Below, piece after piece: positions 33,480 through 45,300 of a stretch of DNA of 64,000 bases (positions are counted from its first letter, which is position 1; every line of letters starts with the position of its first letter). The notes beneath the pieces were generated by a model. It had not been told where the DNA came from. It saw only the letters and a program-made list of their open reading frames with translations, and searched no databases. This DNA comes from Epiperipatus broadwayi (taxonomy: Eukaryota; Onychophora; Udeonychophora; Euonychophora; Peripatidae). The stretch is from positions 2,291,911-2,355,910 of the forward strand of contig JAQFVV010012441.1 of NCBI GenBank assembly GCA_028023455.1. Reading direction: 5' to 3'. A program made the position numbers and the translations under genes.

Positions 33480-35428
33480 TGTATAACGGGATGATCCTTT
33501 TCAGGACTCGAGGAAGTCGCATCTACCTATATTCAGACTTTGAGTCTTCTTATAGAATGCCATGGATGATGTGATTTAAAATATAATCCAATCCACTCCC
33601 CTATTAATAACCTCGTTACTCTCGGAATTCGAGCTCAGAGTAGAAATCACAATTGCTCTCTTCAGGCATTTCCACAAATATTCCATAGTAATAATAAATT
33701 TAGTATAAGCTATATATAACTTCTTTTAAATATTAAATCACTAAGTTGATTTAACATATATATGCATGAGTATGTATATTTATAATTATTGGTTTTATAA
33801 AATGACTAAATAAAATAAACAAACGAGACCTGTTTAATTTTAAAATCAAGTTTAACACATTTTAATCCGTAATAAAAACAAAAATATTATCACATAAAAA
33901 TATTAAAATTTAGAATTATAATCTGTGCTTATATATATACACTAATAAATTATTTAATATTCCAAAAAAAAATAATGTAATCATTTACATATATATAATT
34001 TAAAATCATGTGTATAATAAATAATACACATGATACATTATAAATCTACGTGTCATTAAAATGATTCAGTGTGTGTTATATGCCTATATAAGATAACATC
34101 CATTCACACTAGATTAATAATAGAATGTATTCTGATATTAGTTATTTATGTTTAAAAAGAAATTATGTTAATTGTCAGGTAAGATTCAATTTGGAATATA
34201 ATAAAACTTACTTCCAAATTGAAATAATTTAAAAACTTTTACCTTAGTCAGCCGTCATTTTCATCAGAGTATATATCAAAATATCAACATCTAAATTTTA
34301 TTAAATAAATAAAAATAAAATGTTCATCTTATCAGTTCTCCACTTATTCTGTTAAAATCAATTTAATATATGAAATAATTTCTCCATGTAAATATAGTTA
34401 TCCACAAAGGAAATAAAGTTTAAGAGTTATTAAAATGCACAATGAAGTAATCCAAGACGAGAAAGAATAACGGTTTTATATCCCTCCTTAGACGAAATAA
34501 AATGACGATGAATGTTGAAACATAAAGTTCATTGATCATCCTTTGAAGAGGCAATCCAGATATTCTTTCTTTTAAATATTTGCCTAGTAAAATATTTAAC
34601 ATCTTCTTCAATATAATACTCCATTATTAAGGCAGCTTTTTAAATGAGAATTACGACGATTATATTTTAGGCATTGAGTAGGAATAAATTTACACGTTCA
34701 GGTTTAAAACATCAGCAGAAATCCTTGGCATAAATTGTCTAGCCAGAGAACATCTTTATAAATTTTTGTCTTCTTAAATATATATTTTGAAAGCTCATTT
34801 CGAAGACGTTGATAACTCTTATAACCTTGTCAATTTCAACAATTATTTTTTTATAGTTCTTTATAATATTAAGAGTAAGTAAATTAATTACTTGAAGACA
34901 GTTTTAAAAATAGTGAATCTTCTTTTTTTCTTAAATGTGTTCTAAATTTGAACGCATTTAAATTTATAGACGTAGTTCTTGCCTTGATAACTAAATAGAA
35001 GATTATTGTTATAATAATATTAGTTCGTTTTTATACTGGATTAATTTCTGCAAGCATATCACATAATCATGCTCACGCTCTCTATTGTTTAATATATACA
35101 ATTTGTAATGAACCCCAAACATTTATTTCCTTTGTTTCAACTGATAAAAATGCAATGTTGACTTAAGGCTTTGTCAAATGTCAAGTTTTAGTTAATAAAA
35201 AAAAATACTATTAGTTAGAAACATTTCTTTATGCGCGTGTATAAACAAATTAGAATCATTCATTTTTAGAATTATTCTTTTAATACTAACTAGTTTATGT
35301 ATATAGCTGATATATGAAAAGCTTAAGATAGATGTAAGTTATTTATATCTATTGATTTGATATAGGCACAGTTAAATTCACAAAGAAACACAAATTATTT
35401 AATGTGAGGCTCATATGGTACTCTCACA
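33480..35428 (-). repeat. Right (5') long terminal repeat
   Basis: It is bounded by TGT...ACA. Compared with the left copy it keeps CpG where the left copy has TpG or CpA at about ten sites, e.g. near 34456, 34492, 34505, 34654, 34697 and 34807. The 63-codon frame at 34420-34611 is not recognised. Near 34255 (minus) CTCTGATGAAAATGACGG vaguely recalls a ribozyme core without GAAAC. Confidence 0.85.
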
Positions 35429-36044
35429 ATATATATATATATATAGATGCATATAAAGATCCTGTGTACACATAAATGGATGTGTCACCGACAGCCCGAT
35501 AAACACGAAAATGTTTTATAGGTAGTTGGCTCAAAGTCAGTCTAGACAACAATCCAATGTTTAGTATTAAAAAGACAAAATAGTTATTTATTTCTAGGTA
35601 GTTGAGCATGAATAAAAAACTTGCTGAAAACTCATTATCTGGAACTTTGAAATATTACTGAGTAATTCCCTCTTCTTCATAATCTCTTTACACCATTGTT
35701 GTAAAGCTCACTTGTTTTGATGTGGTTTATTTAGCCATACATAATATAATGTTTCAAATAGAAAGATGTTGCTTATATACATATAATATGGTATACTGAG
35801 AAAATATTGAGTAGTCATCATAGAGATGAAAGTGCAGGTGTTTGATATCTCTGGTTTATCTGATGAGTGACGATTTGAAAAATGGATGCATTCTGTGAGT
35901 GGTCTGAAGATCTGTGTAGATGGATGATTGTGTAAGATGGAGTTGAGATGAAGAATATATTTAATAAAAAAAAAAACAACTTGAAATATTTTACATTGAT
36001 TCAAATGTGATACCATTATTTATATATGTGCATTATATTTTTAG

Positions 36045-36190
36045 GGTTCATTTTGAGGTTACCATTTTTCGATCCTCCACAGTTTGAAGAAATGTTTGAT
36101 GATCATGGAAACTGGGAAGTTCCAAAAGATGAGGAGCGAGGAGAACCTATCTCACGACCTTATGCAGTTAGTAATGATACAAAGATGTAG
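36045..36190 (+). CDS. Rh-type ammonium/CO2 channel, last coding exon with stop
   Basis: The exon completes Gly, then encodes 47 residues and TAG at 36188-36190. It contains LRLPFFDPP, an acidic segment, and NWEVPKDEERGEP. The W-E-V-P-x-(D/E)-rich motif is typical of the cytoplasmic C-terminal tail of Rh proteins. The three exons here give about 147 residues, roughly the last third of a family member of 400-500 residues. The tail ends SNDTKM. The open frame, phases and conserved motifs point to a functional gene rather than a pseudogene. Confidence 0.94.
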
Positions 36191-36830
36191 GTGCCAAATT
36201 CTTTTATAATCTTTTTGTCTTTTATCAGATTTATTCTCCCATGCCATATTTGCAAAATTATTAAATATTCAAAATCGATTTAAAATAATTTAATAATAAG
36301 TAATTGATAAAGCTTTAAACATTTTTGTCATGTGTGCCATATTGTACATGTATATGCATACAGAGTGTTTTCTGAAGTTGAAATTAAGTGAAAAATAATA
36401 TCTTATCACTAATTTGTATAAATTCAAAAAGAAGTTAATTTTTTTTACACATTGAGTGAAGATGAAAATTTTCTCATAGGTCAATATTTTCAAAATATTA
36501 TTACTCAGTACGTTTCTAGATTTAATTAAAAGTAAAATTTAATCAACTAATTAAAGACTATATTTTTATTTTAGTACTTTATTATAAAAAAACTAAACAA
36601 ACTATGCTGTACTCTATCTTAGAAGCTTGAATGGTAATTAGTGTTTTAACTCGCTTCAGAGTACTATTCATTCATGTCATTTCTCAGTATACAGATAAAA
36701 AAATTAGATACTATAAAGTAAAAAGAGCTGGTAAATATACACAATTGAACATTTTGGCTACTTTTAAATTTTTAGCATATTTATTCCATGTAGTTTTTTT
36801 TTTTTCAAATAAAATGATATGAAAAAAGTA
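36191..36830 (+). other. Probable 3' UTR of the Rh gene with a candidate poly(A) signal
   Basis: There is no coding potential after the TAG. The candidate AATAAA at 36808-36813 lies after a long T tract. AATAAA is common by chance in DNA this AT-rich, so the true end is uncertain. Confidence 0.4.
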
Positions 36831-38600
36831 CATAATTTAAAAATGAGTCTTTTTGAAAAAGTTTAGAAGCCAAAAAGTCTAGTTTTGTGATGTGTTACTT
36901 TTGTAATATTTTGTCAAATTCGGCAAGTGAGTTATACTGTTATTTACAAATATATTTAAACCATGGGGGGGGGGGGGGATTAAAGTGTGAGAAAGAAAGA
37001 TCTTGAGCATGAGAGAAAGAGATTGAAATGTTAAATAAAAGAAATAAAAAGATGTGGATAATATTAAAAAAGAAACATATATTGATCTTAAATTAAAATA
37101 TGCATATGAGAATAAAAAAGAGTACTAATACTGTCATCAATATTACCAAAAATGACTGTGTATATGCTTGTAAAATAAATAAATTGATACAATAATTAGA
37201 TACATAAGAATTGATATTTCAAGTCATCGATGCATATAATTTCTCATTATCAATATTAGCATTATATTAATGATTTGACTTGGTGCCACTCTCCATCTTT
37301 TGGCCTTCTTGTATGATCTCTATTATTCAGAAGATGGCTGGTGGAAGCCAGTATGTCAATTGTAAAATGCTAGTGTTAACAATAAACAAATGCTTACATA
37401 AATGAATGCAAAGTATAACATGGCATCTATTATCTTTAAGATCTTTCCTTTAATATACATGTTCATGGAAACGTTCAGGACCAAACATGTAGAATATTAA
37501 AATATATTATTACTGATGTCTAGGTAAATAATATTTCCCTTTGAATGAGTAATTATGTATTCTAGTTGCACAGTTGTTCCAAAATGCTTTCATGAATTAT
37601 AATATTTTGCTCATGATAATGTGAAAACCTTCACTTCAACATCTATGTATATACATAACATTCGAAGCATAAGCACCATAATCATAGTTGTCAATAAATT
37701 TGTAGTTTATCATCAATGAATTAAAAGAATCATTTTTTGTTAATTTAAAAACTACTGGCTTTTGATTTATTACATATTCATTTTGCGCATAGTCGTTCCT
37801 TTCTTTGCTCATTATTTTAACAATGTCAGAGTCAAAACTATGCTCGTAATTCTTTTCATGCTTATAAATATTACTTTTAAATAAAATTTACAAACATTAA
37901 TTTGCAATATTTAATGTTTCTAATATTATTAACAAAGACTGTTTGTTAAATCTGCCTTAGCTTTTTTGTACATTAATGTATGCTGAGGGATCCTTGGCCT
38001 TACATTTCCCTTTGTTTCACCATAGTGTGTTAAGAACAGTATACTGTACTTGATTGCATCCTTCTGCATACACAATGTCAGATCAGTCTAATTTATATAT
38101 TTTATATATTATTGATTAACCTATTTAAATTAATGAGTGTTCTAAATCCAATATTGAATCAATCTTCACAGATCTTTTAAATTTTATTTCCAACATTTGG
38201 TACACGAGATAGTCTATCCATTATTTATAGTTTCTAATGTTTTCATTCCTGACTATAACATGTCTTTTAAAATGCTCAATGTATTAGTGTATATCATTTG
38301 CTTTATAACCTGATCTTATCATATCAGTGATATAAATATAAATCATTATGATCTCAATATTGTCAAACTCAAATTGATGCAAACAGTTGTTTTGATGCAA
38401 AAATGCTTTTAAACCCACAAATTTATGGGATCTTGTTTCTTGGCATCTCACATTGATGCAACCTCTAATGTTAGATGGTTTAATGATTATGTTGTGACAT
38501 AAAGTGTTATATTAATACTTTATTTTTAAATTCAAATAGCAAATTTTTTAATCTTTTTCATTCTCCATTGACCAATTTAAACCTGATTTTGTGCTCAATT
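36830..38600 (-). pseudogene. Coding-like remnant on the minus strand (unrecognised), mainly 37630-38600
   Basis: Minus-strand translation shows protein-like runs between stops. Examples are KSGLNWSMENEKD, NIRGCINVRCQETRSHKFVG, LKAFLHQNNCLHQFEFDNIE, KIMSKERNDYAQNEYVINQK and NYKFIDNYDYGAYASNVMYI. The order and texture suggest a dead gene or transposon, but I cannot name the family. A G13 run lies at 36965-36977. Confidence 0.25.
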
Positions 38601-38664
38601 CATTAAACATATGATTAATAATATTCTGTGGTACACATACAAAAACATTTTCTAAATAGAATAT

Positions 38665-39190
38665 ATGTACATGTTATATAATGAGCTTGTATTGCTCTTA
38701 ACAAGCTTTTCAGAATATCCCCAATGTCAGACCAGTTTTTGCCACTGACTTCCTCAGTGAGGTGCTAGGATATTCAAGCATTATATTTAAAATACCAGAC
38801 CAAGCCCAGCACTTTATCTAATAGATAACTATTAAGTGGAAAATCTGAAATTTTCTGACATTCATGTCTTCCAATCCAGCTATCTGACTTAAATAGCCAT
38901 AATAGCTTTAGCAATATAAAATTGCCAAAGCCTTAATAGCAAAAATAAAATTACAAAGAAATTAAGTCATATATCATATGACCTAATTTAACAAGCTTGT
39001 ATTACAAATGTTATTTTAAATCTAATGCTTGAATATCCTAGCACCTCACTGAAGTTGGGGATATTCGGAAAAGTTTGTTTAGAGCTATTTGCAAGCTTAT
39101 TATATAACATTTATAATATAAGCTTGTTAAATTAGGTCATGTGATATATGACTTGATTTCTTTGTAATTTTATTTTTCTATTAAGGCTAA
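38665..39190. mobile_element. Nested fold-back element, same family as 6559-6783
   Basis: Two interleaved inverted-repeat pairs are present. ATGTTATATAATGAGCTTGT through GCTTGAATATCC-type sequence (38669-38780) pairs with 39025-39110. AAAATTACAAAGAAATTAAG and TCATATATCATATGACCTAA (about 38945-39015) pair with 39115-39190. GCTTGTTAAATTAGGTCATG and the flanking ATATGACTTGATT match 6720-6765. I found no target-site duplication. Confidence 0.7.
38713..38775 (-). ncRNA. Decayed hammerhead-like hairpin in the fold-back
   Basis: On the minus strand an outer stem GAATATCC/GGATATTC encloses CTGAGGA (38757-38751), a stem GTCAG...CTGAC with a long loop, then ATTGG where GAAAC would stand. The left half of the core fits CUGANGA but the right half does not. 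Confidence 0.3.
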
Positions 39191-39719
39191 ATATGGAGCA
39201 TTTTGAAACAGTCCTAATGTTGATGTGGCATTTTGTAACAATCGCCACCTATATATGATCATCATTGGTCAGCATTGGGTAGCTATTTTATAACAATAAT
39301 AATGGATCTTCTACCCTTCTATCTCTCTACATTGGTTTGGTCAGCATTTGTCATAAACAAAAGAAATTATCCTATAGATTTTTTTTACACAACCATCTAT
39401 TACTGACAAAAATGAAAATAAAAGACAATGAAGAAATGCCCTTATGATTTAAATATTATCTATTAGAGAGCAAAACATGCATCAATAAATAGTAACTCTG
39501 TTATGACCTCATAAAATCATCTAGCTAGTCATTGGTCACATTGCAATAACAATATTTCCAATAAATCATTATTTAGATTGTCCACTATATTAAAATAAAA
39601 TACTAATGACAATCTTTATTAAAACTTAATTTATTCAGATAGCATTTAAAACAAACCTCACATATCACCAAATCTATCCCCTATTTGAACATAAACTACA
39701 ATAAGCAGTGAAATCTTTT

Positions 39720-40440
39720 AAGGGGTCTTTATGAGATGACTCGAAGCTGCTTCAAATCGCTTGAATTCTGTTACTTTTAACGCTACGATAAAGATTTTGC
39801 GCTTTTTTTAAAGGTTAAAAAAAGTTCCGAGAGATTGAATTATTTTACAAGGAAAAAAATTAACAAAACTGATGTCAAAAGTATAACAAAATAAGTAGGC
39901 TGAACGTTCTTCATTTTGATTGGCTGTAACCATCAAGTTCAAAGAAAGCCACTTGTCAAAGTCACTTGTCAAAACGAAACTGCTAAGATTTCTTTTCTTT
40001 CATTTTGAAAGTGATAAACGAATGTTTTATACCATTTTAAAAGTATTTTTTAACGTATTTTTTGACATATTATAAATTATTTTGATAAAATATGTTAAAA
40101 ATAAAATTAAGACTTTAACAAAATTTATTTACTTATATTTACTTATCCACGCAATGTAAAATTGGAAAGAAATCACTAACGTCATCAAAACTTTTTGATT
40201 GGTCAGTAATATTTGTTTTAGTTTGCCATTATCAAATATTTTTATAATTATTAAATAGAAATTTTTTTAAAAAAATTTTCATTCATTTTTATAACCTGAC
40301 AAATTATTAATATACTTTTTGCAAATGAATCTAAAGTGAATATAATATTAAAAGATGAATATATTTTGATGTTGAGTTTGTGACTTGACCAATTAAAAGT
40401 TTAGACTTTTACCTCACCCGGCCAATAAAGTAATCAGTGC
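39720..40440. promoter_or_regulatory. CCAAT-box- and CpG-enriched patch, possible promoter or old MITE
   Basis: About a dozen CpGs lie in 720 bp, more than in neighbouring DNA. CCAAT boxes occur in both orientations: GATTGGCTG (39919), GATTGGTCA (40198), GACCAATTA (40387) and GGCCAATAAAG (40420). AACTTTTTGATTGGTCA and TGACCAATTAAAAGTT are inverted about 180 bp apart, which also fits a small transposon end pair. No downstream gene is visible on either strand. Confidence 0.3.
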
Positions 40441-43400
40441 TCAAAAGGTTATCCTAAAAAATGATATATGCCTAAGATATCTATTTAATTTATAGTTGAA
40501 TAAAACCAAATTCAAATCAATAAATAACTAAGTTCTGATATACTTTTACTAATTGAATATTACATATAGTAATGTAAATTTACATTAAAATTTAATGATA
40601 TTCCCCACCTAAATAAACTAGTTTCTAAATGTTTACAATAACATTTTAAGAATGTTTTATAAATTTACATCTCTAATGTTTGCATAAAACAAAACCATTA
40701 ATCAATTTTATATTAAGTTTCATAAAATGTCAAATAGTATTAATCTATCTATACTTTACTTTATATCAATATAAAATCATTGCTTAAGTTATGTATTAAA
40801 ATAAAAACTCTTCAAAAACTCATTATCAATAAATCTATTAGATAATCTTGCATTTTATAATATCCAATCATATTATTATATCAAATACTCAGTAGGTTCC
40901 TATTGGATATTTACTGAATCACAATCAATTAATCCTATACATCTACTTTAAATCTCTGGTCAATCAATTACTAAGATGGATTATATAACAATTGAACTAT
41001 AGAAAATGATTATTGGAAGTTGCCCAAACCAAATACAGATATTAAGTTATAATAGTTAATAAAATTTATGATCCACCTCAAAAACGTTTAAAGATAATTA
41101 AGGCAGATCATTCTGACTAATGACAGAATGAAATCTATGAAGATTTTAATAACTAGACAAGATAAGCAAGCTTTTAATAATTAACCATGAAATAATGAAA
41201 TTATTTATACACCCTATATTAACTTAAATAAACAAATAAATATTTCAATGTTATGACAATATAGAATTTATATCTAATTAAGTTTAACAATCTTATATTA
41301 AAATGTACATGCATATAACCATACTTCACTTACCTATATTGGTTTGATCTTAAATCAAAATTTAAATATCAAAATATCTTACACTTACCCAAAAAATAAT
41401 TAGAGAGATTATGTGGGTTTCAATCAACTCTAAATTTATTGATTTATAATAAACTTAATAATGATGTATAATAACGATGTTTACAATTGACTAAAATCAT
41501 AGCCAGGTAAAAAGTACAAATACTATTTCTATTTAATATATAATTAATTGATAGTCTATTGCTGCATAAAAATCAATAATGAATAATAAATAAACATATG
41601 TATGAAACTCAAAAGTGTGTTATATGACAATAATACTATATATAAACTGAAAGAGAGGTTCCAAATATCTTCCTTAAACTTTAAATAGGATATACAATAA
41701 AAAAATGTGATCAAATAAAAATAGATTTTTATTTATTCACTAATATAATTTCTGAATAATTAAACCAATATAAAAATGTATTGTATTTAAACTCTTCTAT
41801 GTGAATATCCCCACATCAAATCTTAAATTAAAAAAAATGAAGATTTGAAAATATTGGGTCATAAATTAATCTATATCATCTGATAAGAGTTTAAATAATA
41901 ACAATAAAAATTAATCTGATCCTATATTTTAAAATAAAATATGAACACAATTTATACATTTTTTTAATGAAAAATATATACACAGTTATCATACCACAAG
42001 AGAAAAGTCTCATTCCTCTTTTTTACCCACTGGTCCATCATGGTCTTGTTTCCTTGTTTCCAATTCCAATGCTTAGAAACAATTTTTGAAGTAGAGAAGT
42101 GCAAGCATGAATAATAACAATTGAGGATTTGAATTCAATTACTTTTGTTTTTAAATCCCAGTATTTTTCTTTCAAGTATACAAATATATCCAATCTTTTA
42201 AAATAACAGATACTTCATTGGCACAAAATCTGCACATTACTGACTTCATTTTTTGCTTTTATTGGTAATAATATATGAAGAGAATTCTTTCATTGACAAA
42301 ATTCAGTTACATCAAAATGAGTAATAAATGCTAGTATTTTTCCAAGTTAAGAAAGTGAAATTTCAATTGCTTAATATCACTAAGAAGTTGAAGTAATCGA
42401 TCTTGTGAAATTCATTGATCAAAATATTACATCATATACACATCATGGGGTTTGTATTCATCACAAATAAATAAATGAAATCCTAGATTTTAACAATGGA
42501 CTATTTTATAGCCTATTTGCAATACAACAAATTTTGATAGGTTGTTTTTATAATACATTTTATCATTTCCCCTGGAATTTCATCAACAAACTGCCCCAAT
42601 TGAACGGAAATGCAGGTAAATTTTTATTCTTCCATGATTTTAAAAATTAATCACTTTAGAAAAATAAAATTGATAATTTTAAAAATGAAAGTGAAGCATC
42701 CCAATGAAGCGTCCATTCTAGGCAATGATACAATTTATAAGACTCAAGTTGAAGTATTTCAGTTCTATTTATAACATATCTTTGCTGACATTAATGTTAC
42801 TAAGACAACTATTCAATTAAACTCAAAGATAACTCTTTGGATTTAATAAAATTTGCCTCTAATTAATAAAAGAAATAAAGACTTTAGAATATTGGATACA
42901 GTAAAAAAATTTCATTTCACAATTCTAATACAATTTTTTCTAAAAAACTAAAAATGAAAATTTTATGTATTTCCAATACCTTCTGATGAATATACATTTT
43001 TAATACAAAAATTTAACATATATCTTTAATAATATATTTCAACAAACAAATAAATAAACATATATGAAAAATGAATATTTAATTTTGTAATAAGTAAATT
43101 GTTATTGTGAATGTAATAACAAAAATGGACACATAATAATAATAATGATTTTATTCAAGTGGGTTTTTTTATGATTCACTTAAATTATTTTCCAGTATTT
43201 ATTTATCTATTTATTTATTTATATTTTCTTCTAAAATTGATCACAATTAATTTATAATTTGATGCTAATATCAATAATAAATAATATTGTTTTAAAATAT
43301 TAGGTTACTATGGTTATCTAGTTAACATTTATACTTCAACACTTCCATTAAGTGAAATGAAATTAAATAAGGTCAATAAACTTATTTATTTTTATTTTTT

Positions 43401-43779
43401 TGTACTATGATATGCAGCTCTAATCTAGGCAGGTACAATATATAGTTAATTATTTAATATTGGAAAAATAACATTATTCTCTTTAAATGCCAATAGATAC
43501 AAACAACTACATTAACAAATAAAGCCATTGACCAAGATTATGCTACTTTATATACATGAGCACTAAAAGTTGCCACAATATCATTAATGATCCAGGTTAA
43601 AACATCAAAATGAATCCCCTCTTGGGTTTATTCATCTATATTCTTATTAATTAATTGATCATTGTTAATCTTAATGGATTTTTTTCTATTTACACAGACA
43701 GATAATTCTGTGATGTCAAAAGAGTGTTCTTAATAATATTTACAAATTTGAATAAAGATTTTATTGTAAACTGTCCAAG
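40440..43779. other. AT-rich intergenic sequence, nothing recognised
   Basis: Between 41990 and 42700 the minus strand has a few protein-like runs (LLQLLSDIKQLKFHFLNLEK, KSVMCRFCANEVSV) without an assignable family. The rest is simple AT-rich DNA. Confidence 0.4.
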
Positions 43780-45300
43780 ATCCAATTTTTCTTTTCATAT
43801 TTGGGCCACATACTTCAATGCTTCATAATAATGTGCATTGCCAAAGTCAATTATTATTCTTAAAGATAGCTACTCTTTTTGCATTTTAATGATGACAAAC
43901 AGCCTTGGTGAAATGGCACTCGATGGATACATATGGAAATACTGTTTTCTGATGTGTAATTTGTGCAAACACTTTCTAAGAATGCATGTTATGAATTTAT
44001 CTTTATTAGATTTAATATTATAATTGTTCAATTTATTAAATTTCAATGAAGCCATTTGTACTAACATTTTCTCTTCAAACACAATATTGTTTAATAAAAC
44101 AAAGTGGTTTCCTTTTTTTTTTTCAAGCAAATGATTCTGTTTTTATTTAGTATTTTTTTAAATGTTTTGCACCCTCCAGCCACGATGAGCAATTCTTTTC
44201 TTTAAATAAGTTTGCATAATATTAGCTGCTTTATCAAAAACTTGTTTTTTCCTGTTCTTTTTGAGAAGCAATGTGTAATTCAGCTACCATCTCTAAATGA
44301 GGATCAATCTACCCTCCTTCTATATATCTTGGTCCAAAATTAGAGAATTGGCATATATCTTAAAGCTACTTTGAAATTTGAAAGATATACAAAACCATCA
44401 TTAATTAAATTCATATTAGGACTCATTAACATATTTTTTATTTATAATTATACATATCATGTCCCAGTTAAAAAAATAACCAATATGAAATAAATTTAAG
44501 TTTTTTTATTATTAATACAAAGTAATCTTCTTGGGATTCAATTCCTCATTGAAAATAATTATAAAACTGAATCTTGATGTGCTCATTTATGGCAACTTTG
44601 TTGTATACTCAAACAAAATGCAATTTTAGTCAAAGAATAACACATCAACGTGATATTGTAAGTCAGTACTTTATGCAATAATAACCAAGAGCATTATTCA
44701 CAATATTCAGGTTGCTTCACAAAATTTTGGTCAACAAATAATTCAAAATACCTAAGTAGTAGTTAGCATTATTTAGTCTGATTTTCAAGAATATATTCAT
44801 AGTAAATAATATCTTTAGAATAAGGAAAACAATGCTCAATGAGTTAATTGGGTTTTGGCACTCACTATTATTTGGTTTTCTCTCTTCTTGTGATAACATC
44901 ACATTTCATCACCCATTATGATATGTGACAAGAATAACATCTGTAGTGATTGTTTTTTCCAAGCCCCTGCAGTGTTCCATTCTGTTTCCTTTGAGTTGAC
45001 TGTCATAAAGTGAGGCTCAAGGCATGCACTCCTTTTTTAAAATATTCTATTAAAATGTGATAGACAGTGGTTTTGGGAAAGACGTCAGTTCCTCAATCTG
45101 ATAGATTCATATAAATCAGTTCAAAAATTTCAGCATTTTTTGCACACTCTCTTTTCTTCCAGCTATTTTTGGTGTGTCTGACCATTAATCATCATTAATT
45201 CTCTATCTATCATTAAAAAAATTTGCAAACCATTTGAAAATGTTTTTGAACCTGGTGGCTTCACTTTTATATAGTCTGAATCCCTTCATATATTTTCAGC
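43780..45300 (-). pseudogene. Mariner-type transposase remnant
   Basis: Minus-strand pieces appear in the correct order with many stops and shifts. They are FKWFANFFND (DNA-binding end), SDTPKIAGRKESVQKM (SGRPS-like linker), LTSFPKTTVYHIL (second helix-turn-helix), SLQMLFLSHIIMGDEM (the (V/I)TGDE first catalytic Asp block), VDVLFFDxNCILFEY (FFDxxGI block before the second Asp region), and YPSSAISPRLFVIIKM near the end (HPPYSPDLSPxDFFLFPKL-like block). The GDEW Trp, the second and third acidic residues and the frame are lost, so it is inactive. No terminal inverted repeats were identified. Confidence 0.75.

Larger units (their letters stand above)
27946..35428 (-). mobile_element. LTR-type retroelement, 7.5 kb, without a visible reverse transcriptase
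   Basis: Two direct repeats of about 1.95 kb (27946-29922 and 33480-35428) flank a 3.56 kb internal region with four minus-strand ORFs. The right copy reads TGTGAGAG...GTTATACA on the minus strand and is followed at once by TGGCGCCCA. That is the start of the primer-binding site used by tRNA-Lys-primed retroelements, which makes the right copy the 5' LTR. The outer flanks are both (TA)n, so a target duplication cannot be read. The two repeats differ at roughly 45 positions plus a 29-bp duplication by eye. No RT, RNase H, protease or integrase catalytic core is seen, so it looks non-autonomous. It lies antisense inside the Rh gene. Confidence 0.75.
24533..36044 (+). other. Rh gene intron, phase 1, about 11.5 kb
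   Basis: It starts GTAAGC and ends TATTTTTAG. Phase 1 is kept on both sides: G plus GG gives Gly. Most of its length is one LTR-type retroelement (27946-35428) inserted in antisense to the gene, plus a 130-bp tandem array and SINE-like fragments. Confidence 0.9.
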
